Shown piece after piece: positions 11,700 through 21,097 of a stretch of 22,755 nt of DNA. A program made the translations under genes and the position numbers. This stretch comes from Funneliformis mosseae. Lineage: Eukaryota > Glomeromycota > Glomeromycetes > Glomerales > Glomeraceae. The notes under the pieces are model-generated. The model ran no database searches. It was given only the letters and a program-made list of their open reading frames with translations, and was not told where the DNA came from. The stretch's first letter is position 1, and every line of letters starts with the position of its first letter. The DNA lies in contig CAJVPP010001109.1 of assembly GCA_910592005.1 (NCBI GenBank), positions 1 through 22,755 on the forward strand. Direction: 5' to 3'.

Positions 11700-12182
11700 C
11701 TACTATTTTGCATACATATTATAGCAAGGTTAAGAATCAGTTGTGATATTATAAATTTGCTTATATTTATTAAGCTTTTTTTCAGCCTTTGTTATTTCAC
11801 TTACTGCATTTTTTAAGTTGTTACATTATTAGAGATTTTTGATATAAGTTTTACTAAATAGATAGTAAGAGAAGAAGGAGTTAGTTCTTCTCTAGGCATA
11901 GGAGGATATTTTAGTCTTATTGTTTAAATGTCTTTTAAATTAAATTATATAGTCAAGTATTTTTTGATTATATCATTGAATTTTTGCTACGCTTTTACTT
12001 TTAATTTTATTTCATTCTTATAATGCTTTACAGTAAATAATAGCATAATTTGAGATATCATTTTTTATTTTCACTATAATATTATATACATAAGCATTGA
12101 AAAATTCCTGATATTTATTTGTTGGTAAATTATATATTAGTTTTTTTATTAAATTTAGGATTGAATAAAAAGGTTTGTCAAC
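11700..12182 (-). pseudogene. Decayed coding-like sequence, unidentified
   Basis: One minus-strand frame runs from 12182 to about 11700 without a frameshift but with about eight stops. It opens with a 55-codon stretch beginning VDKPFYSILNLIKKLIYNLP and later contains SEITKAEKKLNKYKQIYN, which looks like a coiled coil. A second minus-strand frame also looks partly coding (MPREELTPSSLTIYLVKLIS near 11850-11905), so the true frame is unclear. It could be the 5' part of the decayed gene at 9757-11375, separated by the poly(T) tract, or another element. Confidence 0.35.
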
Positions 12183-14465
12183 TCATATTTAATATTTGAA
12201 ATAAAATACTAATATGTTTTTTATTATAAAAAGCTTTTTGTAGATGTAAAATAAAAGTCAAATACAATATGTAAAGCTCTACAACAAATCAATTTTTAAG
12301 AAGTTACAAGTAAAATAAATTTCCCTATAGCATCTTATAGTATATGAAATATAAATGTATATAACCATCTAATCAAAACTTCATAAGCTTTTTTATATAT
12401 TTAAAAAACAAATACTTTGAATTTTATATAAATTTTATTTGAAATAAAAAAATTTACAAATTGAAATATTTTATAATATTTTTTTTTATCATTTAATTAA
12501 CTTTTAATTTTATAAAGGCAAATGATGAATATATGTAATTATAAAATATATCATATAATCATTTTAACTAAAAATAGAGGGATAAATACTTAAATTATAA
12601 TTATATTAGCTAATATATATTACTACTCTTACCTTTTATTTTTTTTTTTTATTTTTATTTTTTTAATTATTATTTTTATTTTTTATTTAAATATTTTTAT
12701 TTTAATAAACTGCCTTATATTAACTTATAATTCTATATAATCTTATTAAAAAATAGTTAAAGTCTATAATAAATCATATAAATTTTAATAATATTTTATA
12801 ATATAAATTTAATTATTTAATTTAATATATAAACTTTAAAAAGTTAATCTTTAAATATTCTGTTTAACTATTACAATTTATAAAGATTAAATATTAACAT
12901 AATTTTTAATCTATCTTAATTTAATTATCAAAAAATTAAGTAATTATTAAAATTTAAATTAAATAAAATAAATTATTAAAAATAAAAATTTTAATAATTC
13001 AAATATTCAAATAAAAAAGTATATTTTTACTATTTGATTAATTCATATTATTAATTAAAAATTTTTTTAATATGTGATAACTTTGCATAGTCTTTATTAA
13101 AAGTAAAGTAAAATTTTATAAATTTATAATTACAAAAGAGAGAGTATAAAAATTTCTACCTAGTTAATTAAACTAAATCAAAATTAATCTTATCACATTC
13201 TAAATTAACTATTCAAATTAATTTAGAATAAGTTTAATTATTTAATATAGGAGTTTAGTTGCTATGGATCTAAAAATTTGACCAGTTCATATCATACCTA
13301 TAAGAAGAAATAAAGTAATTTGAACTATAAAAGAGCAGAAGTTAGATGAAAAGAAGTCAGTATTAATAAAGTATACTTTTCAATTAGTTAGTAATATATT
13401 ATTGAGGTTTTTAAAATATTTAATTATTATATATTGTTCAAGCTAAAAGTTTTTTATTTAAGAAAATATGTGATGATAAGTGAAGAAGAAGAAGACCAAT
13501 TGTTAATGAGTTGTTATTGATAAAATTATGAGTTTTATTAAACAATAAAGAGAATATGATTCCTTTAATGATATTATTAATTAAAATATTAAAATAAAAT
13601 AGATAAATAACCTTTTCTGATTAATTTTAATTACTTTTGTAATTAATTAAGATAATTTTATAAAAATTAAATTAAATCAAACTAAAATAGAATTAATATA
13701 AATAATAAATTAAATATAAAATTATATAAAATTATAATTTTAAAATATTACTTATTTAATATGATATAATCTATATAATTTATTAATCTTTTTTTATTAG
13801 TAATTTAAGGTAATTAGTCTAAAAAATTCTTTTGATTTTCAAAGAAATTTTATTTTAATTTTTTTTAATAGTTTATTTTTAATAATTTAAAGTAATTAAT
13901 TTATAATAACAATTTTTTTTTTTTAAAGAAATTTCATCTTAATTTTTTTAATAGTTTTTTTTTTTTTTTAATAATTTAAAAGTAATTAATTTATATAATA
14001 AAAAATTTTAATTTTTTTTAAATTTCTTTTTTTTTAATTTTTTTGATTTTTTTTATTTTTTATTTTTAATTTTATTTTATTATAATTTATTTTTTATTAA
14101 ACTTAATTATTTTGAAGTTTTATTAATACTATTATCAATTGAACTTCTATAATTATGTTATTAAATTTAAAAAATATTTCCATTCAAAACGTTCTGTTTA
14201 ACTATTGTGATTCATAAAAATTACATGTTAATATTACTCAAATTCTTATAATTAAATACTTTTCATATTTTCTTAATATATTTATAATCTTTTAACTTGC
14301 TTTCTATATTAAAATACTAAAATATTAAAAGTTTTATTTTTATAATACTTTTTTATTTTTTAGCTTTTTTTTTTTTTTATATTATATTAAGATTTTATTA
14401 TCATTTTCACTATTTAATTTTTATTAAAAGTATAATTTTTAATCTTAAATATTAAATTAAATTAA
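12183..14465. other. AT desert
   Basis: This is extremely AT-rich, with CG almost absent and dense stops in all frames. I see no gene. The only clear structure is the tandem repeat at 13799-14050 and many A/T homopolymers. Confidence 0.6.
13799..14050. repeat. Three-copy tandem repeat, unit 82-89 bp
   Basis: Units begin (A/G)TAATTTAA(A/G)GTAATTA at 13799, 13881 and 13970. Each has the same order: that block, an AT spacer, an AAAGAAATTT block (weak in the third copy), TTTTAATAG and a T run. Spacings are 82 and 89 bp. The third copy is degraded. Confidence 0.6.
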
Positions 14466-14744
14466 AAAAAGGAGATATTAGAATTGATAACACAAATGTA
14501 CGAACTTCAAATAAATAACTTACAAAGAAGTTATCTATCCGGAATGAAAATAAAATAAATCTATCTTCTTTTCTAAACTTGAAAGGAATTTATTTTAAAT
14601 TTTTAGCATTATATAATAATAATTAATACAATAATAATTAAAAAGGATAATAAATTAGAAATTCGTAAAGATGACTTTCAAGGGCTTAAAAAATATAAAA
14701 AAAAACTGTTAGAAGAAAGTTTCAATATTCGATCTAATTCTTAA
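14466..14744 (+). pseudogene. Two orphan protein-like segments, possible gene fragment
   Basis: Two short plus-strand frames have amino-acid use unlike the surrounding AT desert. Frame A (14466-14558) ends MYELQINNLQRSYLSGMKIK and then stops. Frame B (about 14607-14744) includes LEIRKDDFQGLKKYKKKLLE and ends at TAA 14742-14744. Both are charged and helical in character, like the coiled-coil tail of a larger protein. A TTTTTAG at 14600-14606 could be a splice acceptor in frame with B. I found no convincing donor and no upstream coding exon, since the upstream DNA is tandem repeat. The segments converge on the minus-strand gene ending at 14813. I cannot name them. They may be a truncated gene or transposon debris. 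Confidence 0.35.
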
Positions 14745-14775
14745 CTATATTTATTTAACCTAACGTTTATAGCTC

Positions 14776-14796
14776 CGATTTGAAGACTTCAAATCG
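14776..14796. terminator. Perfect 21-bp hairpin downstream of the minus-strand SAM gene
   Basis: CGATTTGAAG, one A, then CTTCAAATCG form a perfect inverted repeat with 10-bp arms. It lies 17 bp beyond the predicted stop codon at 14813, inside the likely 3' UTR. It could stabilise or end the transcript. It could also be chance, though perfect 10-bp arms containing CG are unusual here. Confidence 0.35.
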
Positions 14797-14812
14797 TCAT
14801 AGACAGTTAGGA

Positions 14813-15576
14813 TCATGATTGTGATGAATCAGTCTTAATATTGGATCTTTCATTAGCCTATAATCGTCAATTGATACAATTAAATCTACAAATCGAAAAT
14901 CAAAAATAAGGTAATAAAAAATAAATTACCTGGGCAGTTTTAATAACATTAAAATAGTAAAGTAATTCAGTTCTAACGATAAAAGTAGTAAGACCCTTTT
15001 CCATTAATTGCGTATCATTTAATTGAATAATATCCTGCCATTTCATTCCTTCAAATACCCAAGCCCATTTTTTAAATCGAAGCTTTCTAAGCCATTCATT
15101 GAAATCTTAATGTTCCAATGCAATAGGGTAAATAATAATTTAAATTTCAAAATAAAACATAATCAATTAAGCATACCTTCCAATGCTTCAATGTTAACCT
15201 GATCAACTATATTCTTCTTAATAAATGACCTTTTTCTATTCTCTACATAAATTCTTTTGCGTACTTTTCTCCATTTTGTAGGTCTTGACACTTTTAGCTC
15301 CGATTTATCTATTTCTGCTAAACAAAATGCAACTTTCCCCTTAGGAATAGTAGGAAAGTCATTAGTCACATGTTCTTTAGTAAAGGCATTATTGGTTACA
15401 TGACGCGAATTTTCTTTAGTAGAAGTTACACGATCCGTACTTTCTATAACATAGTGTCTAATTGAAAATTGGTGAGAATTAGTAGTAAGAGTTGTCGGAG
15501 CGGTTAAGCGAAGGAATGATGTTATCGATTTATTTGAGAGAGATTTTAATGCAAGTGTTCTACAAATGAGAGACAT
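14813..15576 (-). CDS. Mitochondrially targeted SAM-domain protein, paralogue A (3 exons, about 206 aa)
   Basis: Exons on the minus strand: 15576-15177, 15105-14930, 14857-14813. Taken alone, the first frame reads on to a stop at 15163, but its last codons (GAA G, then GTATGC) are a splice donor. Splicing to 15105 gives a SAM domain beginning DFNEWLRKLRFKKW and containing GMKWQDII. The N-terminus MSLICRTLALKSLSNKS is rich in Arg, Lys, Ser and Leu with no acid, as in a mitochondrial presequence. IRHY near residue 40 resembles a presequence cleavage site. A basic linker (KWRKVRKRIYVENRKRSF) precedes the SAM domain. Introns are 71 and 72 bp, like those of its neighbours. The last 15 codons depend on a less certain second splice; without it the protein ends about 9 residues after the SAM domain. 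The gene is divergent from a related gene at 15738. Its function is unknown to me; SAM domains bind protein partners or RNA. Confidence 0.75.
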
Positions 15577-15737
15577 TTTTATATCAATGGAAAGATTGTA
15601 TCATCATAAAATAAAAAATGTTACGTAATGTGGCGTAAGATCATCAATAATGGTTCTAATCACGTGAGTAAATCATTTAGTTGTTTGAAATTTTTTTTTT
15701 CCGGGAACATTGTCTTTTATATATCAAATTGGTAAAG
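15577..15737. promoter_or_regulatory. 161-bp bidirectional promoter with two palindromic sites
   Basis: This is all that separates the start codons of the two divergent SAM-domain genes. It holds two perfect 8-bp palindromes: TTACGTAA (15621-15628, a bZIP/Yap-type site) and TCACGTGA (15660-15667, an E-box for Cbf1-like bHLH factors). Being symmetric, either could act in both directions. Co-regulation of the two genes is inferred. Confidence 0.55.
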
Positions 15738-16359
15738 ATGTCTAAAACAATTTTGTCATCAATCTATCGTTCTCTTGACTCATTACATTTTCTTTCTAAA
15801 AATTCCTCCTTACCATCTTGCACCGCAAAGTTGTCACCTAAGTTTCCACAAAAACTTCTACCATACTTCTTTATTTCTACACAACAGTATGCAACAAAAT
15901 TTAAAACTTACTATAAAGATGATAAATTTCACAAACCCTACGATAATATAGGTAAAGGTAACCCAGCGATAAGACCAAAACAACCTTTGGGACCTGATGG
16001 CAAAGATGCAGATATAAGGTATAAAGAAGGAAAAAGTCGACGTTACAGAATAAATTTTGAGGAGAATTATGTTAACGCTAGTAAAAGTTTATTAGAAGGT
16101 TAGTAATGTAACAGTTAAAGTTGTTTTCCTTAAATTGAAAAAAAAAAGGTAAAATTTTTATAATTTTTTAGATTTTCCTCAATGGTTGTTAGGCCTCAGG
16201 CTACAAAAATATACCAGTTGTTTCAATGGAATGAAATGGCAAGAAATAATTCATTTTGATGATGAAAAATTACAAAAGTTAGGAGTAAATACAATTGGAG
16301 CTAGAAAAAAATTTTTGAAAACATTTGAGGTGGTTAAACATAGCCTTAATGAAAAGTAA
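15738..16359 (+). CDS. Mitochondrially targeted SAM-domain protein, paralogue B (2 exons, 182 aa)
   Basis: Exons 15738-16098 and 16172-16359, joined by a 73-bp phase-1 GT-AG intron (GTTAGT...TTTTAG). The start is the ATG at 15738, with A at -3. The open frame extends upstream only to a TTG. The N-terminus MSKTILSSIYRSLDSLHFLS is Ser/Leu/Lys-rich with an amphipathic, presequence-like pattern, and FFISTQQYA near residue 50 could precede cleavage. A polar, basic linker (about 55-115) holds NPAIRPKQPLGPDGKD. The C-terminal SAM domain starts DFPQWLLGLRLQKY, contains GMKWQEII and ends GVNTIGARKKFLKTFEVVK. The G-A-R-x-K segment resembles the Vts1/Smaug SAM domain, which binds RNA hairpins. Domain order and the intron position before DF match the divergent neighbour, so the two are probably duplicates. 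Mitochondrial location and RNA binding are inferred. Confidence 0.82.
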
Positions 16360-16413
16360 TTTGTAACTTCCGTGACACATATATATATATTTTTTATTTT
16401 CACAAAATTGTAA

Positions 16414-16419
16414 AATAAA
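16414..16419 (+). terminator. Candidate polyadenylation signal AATAAA
   Basis: AATAAA lies 55 bp after the stop codon of the plus-strand SAM gene, at the end of a T-rich and TA-repeat stretch. Position and sequence fit a fungal 3'-end signal. Confidence 0.45.
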
Positions 16420-17383
16420 CACGCGTGCCGATGCTAATAATTATGAATGCTAAGATGAATTTTTGTTTTTTGCTTTTGATTTCGAAATTGTTTAAATGAA
16501 AATATGTATATACAGAAGGAAGGCGCAGTGTTACTATGTCTTATTTCTTAACGTTAATTATATAAATAATATTTACTAAATGACCTTTACAATCAAGAGG
16601 TAACTCATATAATTCACGCAAAAAAACATTTTCAGCGTTGCTGTATCGAACAGTTCGTTTATAAATAAGATGAAATTGTATATTTGAATATTGTTCGATA
16701 TTCGAATTTATTAGTGTTTAGCTGCTTTAGCAACCATTACTGTGGAAAAAATTTAACTTTGTCTGTCTAATTAAGTTTAAATGTAATATAGTATGTGATG
16801 GTTAATAAAAAAAAAAAAATGTATTTAATGTTTTTTCTGATATTTTCTTCTACATTGTCTGTAATTTTTCCTGAAAATTTCCTTTTTATATGACATTATT
16901 TTTTCCAATTTACTATAAATTAAAATTTTATAGCAGATGAAAAAAACTAATTTTATAATATATTAATTAAATGTAAAATAAGAAAATAAAAGTTTGTTTT
17001 TGTAAAATAATATAATTGTACCATTTAATTGTTTATTCTAATGTAAAATGATAAATTTATTTTAATTATACAAGAAACAAAATATTTTTTATTATAATTT
17101 ATATCTATCATATAAATAATTATTAAAAAATCAGATTTTAAAAAATTTTTTAACAAGTATATTATTTCTATATAATCTTTATTTATTTTAGATTAACCAA
17201 TTATTTATTAAATTTAATATCAGTAACTATTAAAATATTAATTTAACTGAATATAAATAAAAGTATTTAATAGCTAATTATCATGATGTTAAAAAAATTA
17301 ATTATGACTATAAACATATAAAATTTAATAAATAAAATAATCTAAATTTATTGATTAAATCTAAATTAAAAATAATACCTTAA

Positions 17384-17942
17384 TTAATTATAACAAATAA
17401 TAAATAAGCATTACAATTTTACACTTAATTATTATATTATTAAAATTAAGTTGCAACTAATTATAATTAGTAATGAATAAGTTTAATAATATTATAGTAT
17501 TATATTTTATTTACAGAAATAGTAAAATTATTTAAGAAAAAATACTAAATATTAAATTATATATTTTTTAATATTAGAAATTTTAAATAATTTTCTTTAT
17601 TATAATTTAATATTTTTAGTTTTTAAATTATAATTATAGGAATATTTTAAAAATAAATTTATAAAAACAAAAAGATCTTAGAAGTAATAATAAAGGAATT
17701 TGTAAAGTTATCTATAATTATTATTAAAAATCATAATAATTTTTTTTAATAATATTAGTAAATTAAATTAAATAGAAATTCATTAATAAACTATAAAAAG
17801 TAAAATAAAATAAGTAATATAATTATTAAAGTTGACATTATAATTAATTATAATTAATAATATATAAGTATTATATAGTTATAATTAGTTGTAACATTAT
17901 TAAAAATTGAGTTATAATTAATTGTAATTAGTAATAAATAAG
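17384..17942. repeat. Pair of about 98-bp direct repeats
   Basis: The segment 17384-17481 is repeated at 17844-17942, 460 bp later. Both begin TTAATTATAA and end with an AATTAGTAATRAATAAG block preceded by ATTATTAAAA. Several short blocks match in the same order, so this is more than AT bias, though the copies are diverged. Confidence 0.5.
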
Positions 17943-18449
17943 TATTTTAAGATTATAATTAATTATAGTATCATTTTTAATAATTATTTTAAATTATAAT
18001 TAAAATAGAATATATAAATAAATAATTAATATTTTAGATATATTAAAAAAATATTTATTATAGATTTGATATAAAGCATAATTAAAATATAAAAGATTTG
18101 CTATTAAAATCTTATTAAAAATTATAAGATTTACTATATTTGTAACTCAGTTTTATAGTAACCTTTCATATAATTAAAAAGGTTTATTTTAAAAATTATA
18201 TTAATAATATTTTTAAAAAATTATAAATTATAAATTAAATAACTTTAATTTTATAATTTAAAGTAAATTAATTATTTATTAAAAATTATAATTTAAACTT
18301 AAGATAAAAATCAGTTTATTTAAAAATTTTAATATTTTAAGTTATATTTAAATTAAAATTAATTTTTAAAGTATTTAGTATTAATATAATCTTTTATAAA
18401 AAATAAAATTTTTTGTAAATAGATAAATTATTAAATATAATTAAATATA

Positions 18450-18710
18450 TACAGTTGTCTTTCTCTATAGTTACCCCTGTACAATTACATTATATAAATC
18501 TCTTATTATAAGTATATTTTATAAGAACTAATACCTATTAATATTATATAAAAAAATCTCTTTATAATCATAGTATTTTTATAATCACACTATTTTAAAA
18601 CTAATATTTACTAACACATATAAAAATCTACCTGTATAGTAACTTTTTATTATAATTATAAATTTTGTTTTTAGTCTTAAAAGGTATGACTATAAAGAAA
18701 GATGATTGTA
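18450..18710. mobile_element. Tc1/pogo-like MITE, 261 bp, about 20-30 bp TIRs, TA flanks
   Basis: The left end TACAGTTGTCTTTCTCTATA and the reverse complement of the right end, TACAATCATCTTTCTTTATA, match at 16 of 20 positions, and every difference is a transition. Weaker matching continues inward. Both ends are bordered by TA (18448-18449 and 18711-18712), the target duplication of Tc1/mariner/pogo elements, and the CAG start is pogo-like. There is no coding sequence inside, so it must have been moved by another element's transposase. Confidence 0.65.
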
Positions 18711-18871
18711 TAAAAAATAAAAGAATAAATTATTAATAAAATATAAATTTTTAATTTATAAATTATTAGAATATAATTTAAAAAATAAAAGATTTATAAA
18801 TATAAAAAATTTTTTAAATATTAAAATTAAATATAAAAAAAAAGATTATTTTTAATTATTTTAGATATATG

Positions 18872-19004
18872 ATCTGAATATCCATTTATTTGCAAACAGA
18901 TAATTTATAATCTTTATCATAAATACAGATTTTTATCTATAAAAAATCTGTATAAATCTAAATAAACCTATGCAAATAAATTTAATTTTGCAGATAATTC
19001 AGAT
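18872..19004. repeat. Foldback sequence with nested hairpin
   Basis: ATCTGAAT at 18872 faces ATTCAGAT ending at 19004, with TTTATTTGCA and TGCAAATAAA also paired further in. The centre is a strong hairpin: TACAGATTTTTAT against AAAAAATCTGTA (18924-18952). It may be a degenerate MITE or the end of the decayed hAT element that follows. Confidence 0.45.
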
Positions 19005-19244
19005 TGTAGATTTATTTGATAAATAATATAATAAATAAATAAGCAGATAAAAATTTTATTAAAATTAAAAAATAATATATCATAATATGTTTTATTATTT
19101 TTAATTATTTATTATTTTATTTAAAGGTTTCTAAGTTATTTTTTCTTTACTAAATTTGGTTAACTCATTAATTAATTATACTAAAAAAAAATAGAACAAA
19201 ATGATTTTTTGCTTTTTTAAATCTTTTTGTATGGTTTTGTATTA

Positions 19245-20020
19245 TTAATTTTTTTTATAAAATACTAAATTTCTAATATATATGATATCATTTGTATTTT
19301 TTTTTATAATTATAATATTATTAGCTTTGCTAAAAAGCCTTTTACTTAGAGTAAAAATGACAGAAATAATTAAATACTTTTTTAATAATTTTGATAATAC
19401 TGAAAATCTTACTTTATTAATCTTTTATTATATTAAAAATAGTATTATAATAAATCTTAAGCAGAGCTAAATAACTAAATATTTCATCATTATAAATAAT
19501 ATTAATTTAAAATATCTTTATAATAATAAATTTGATAAAATTAAAATTAGCTGTAATTTATCATTTTGATTTTTATATATTAAACTCTTTATATCTTGAT
19601 AAATATCTTTTAATTACTTTTGAATTTTAATGTATAATAAATTAAATGCAAATCCCAGTTCTTTAAACTGTAGATCTAATAAAATAACCAATATCCCTTA
19701 TTCCTGTGAAACTTCTTAAAAATAATTCATTAATTAGTATAATACTACTTTAACTCTTTTTTAATATTAATGCATATATTAATATTAATTTTTCTGCATT
19801 TGGTTGTCCAAAAATAGGTTCATTATTTGATGTATCTTTATATCTAATATTATCATGAAAGGTTATATTTAATTGCTTAAATCTTTAACTTTAATATTAG
19901 AATTATCATTTGATAAAATCTTTTGATTAATCATTACTAATACACTATATATTAAATAATAGTTATATATTTACTTTCACCTAAATATTCAATTACTTCA
20001 GCAAAATCTTTCAAAATTAT
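19245..20020 (-). pseudogene. Decayed hAT-family transposase, copy 2
   Basis: Minus-strand frames show hAT landmarks in the correct order. LKDFAEVIEYLGESKY is at 19965-20010. LLDLQFKELGFA (family LLDPRxK) is at 19645-19690. LKDIYQDIKS follows at 19580-19615. The C-terminal dimerisation region (LSKLLKKYLIISV, then SKRLFSKANNIIIIKKN) ends at a stop at 19245-19247. The middle and C-terminal parts share one frame; the upstream part is in another, so there is at least one frameshift as well as stops. hAT transposases are cut-and-paste DDE enzymes with 8-bp target duplications. I could not find the element's ends. The plus-strand 62-codon frame at 19282-19470 is its shadow. Confidence 0.75.
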
Positions 20021-20599
20021 AATTAATTTATTTATTTCTTTCTATTTATTTTCTATTAAATTAATATTTTTCAATTATTTTTCATTATATTGTATTGAAT
20101 AGTGTTAGGGTCTAGATGAATCTGTCATCCATTAGTCCAATCTGAAATTAATTTTAAAAATTTGAATGTCTATTATAAATCTGTAAATTCATCTATTACT
20201 CATCTAGATGTCTGTTAGATTTATCTGGATGTATTACAGATTGCAAATTTTGTAGATGAGGATTGTATTTATATTATTTTGAATTAAAAATATTTGCTAT
20301 CTTTATTCTAATTTTGTCTTTGAGAATTTTTTTTCACATTATTATGCTTTTATTTATTATAAATATTCTTTTTTTTTCTATTATTATATATTGAAGAGTA
20401 AAAAAATTTAATAAGAATTTATTATATTATTTTGTAATCTTATAATACTATCAAAATAAATATATTTTAAATATAATCATATAATTTGTTATTTAAAATT
20501 TAGTATTTATTATGGAATAATAGAGTAAATAATAAATTTCAAAAAAAGTAAAAACTATATAATTATATATGAGTAAATAGATAAATTAAAGGTAACATA
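20021..20599. other. Spacer between two dead hAT copies
   Basis: There is no gene. A GC-richer patch at 20107-20260 contains the perfect palindrome CATCTAGATG and repeated TAGATGAATCTG-like words in both orientations, so it may be a degenerate inverted-repeat element. The remainder is AT-rich. Confidence 0.4.
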
Positions 20600-21097
20600 T
20601 TACAATTGCGTTTTAAAAATATAAATTTTCTTAAATAATTCAGAACTCATTCTAATTCTTTTTGATCCCATTATATTTTTAGTATTTGAGAATATTCTTT
20701 TTAAAACTGTAGATATTGCAAGCACAAATAAGTATTTACATACTAGCTTACTTAAACGGTAAAAATAATTTTCTTTATGCGCTTACTAAGTAAAAGGATT
20801 TTTCTCTCAATAAATTTCGTTTAACTTTAAATATTCTGATACTTCATTATCTGCTTATGACTGAGATTTTCAAAATTTAGCAAAAATTAAATTTTTATAT
20901 TTAGATTTTTTTAACATTAATATGGAATTGGAATAGTTAAATGAGAAGGATAAATTATTAAGTACTTTTTTTGTCTTCAATTTTTCAACTTTTTCATGTA
21001 ATAATTTTTGTGTTTTAAATTGAATCTGAATAGATACATCTCTTAGATTTTTTGTTCTTAGATCTAATAAAATTATTAAAAGTATATTAAGATTAAA
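20600..21097 (-). pseudogene. Decayed hAT-family transposase, copy 1 (C-terminal part)
   Basis: A single minus-strand frame, without frameshift, runs from about 21097 to the stop at 20600-20602. It contains LLDLRTKNLRDVSIQ (family LLDPRxK, near 21020-21065), then EKNPFT, two stops and AHKENY (20765-20800), then LSKLVCKYLFVLAIST and RIFSNTKNIMGSKRIRMS (20655-20755), the hAT dimerisation region. hAT proteins normally have Trp-Trp where the tandem stops TAG TAA occur (20783-20788), so these stops fit G-to-A change. The N-terminal part is missing: the frame runs directly into the foldback element at 21098. Confidence 0.82.

Larger units (their letters stand above)
16360..18447. other. 3' flank, then AT desert
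   Basis: The first 450 bp have moderate complexity and include a perfect palindrome TTCGATATTCGAA (16694-16706); no open frame of use is present. From about 16800 the sequence is an AT desert with almost no CG and no gene. The one structure I can support there is a pair of about 98-bp direct repeats (17384-17481 and 17844-17942). Confidence 0.6.

Noticed and set aside
15681..15737. Upstream extension of SAM paralogue B to 15681
   Set aside because: It starts at TTG, not ATG. The ATG at 15738 has good context and begins a presequence-like stretch.
16717..16745. Exon-like end on the minus strand (acceptor CACAG, then MVAKAAKH and stop)
   Set aside because: No upstream exon exists on the minus strand; the DNA beyond is AT desert. 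Probably chance.
19282..19470. 62-codon plus-strand frame
   Set aside because: Antisense shadow of the hAT C-terminal region, which reads sensibly on the minus strand.
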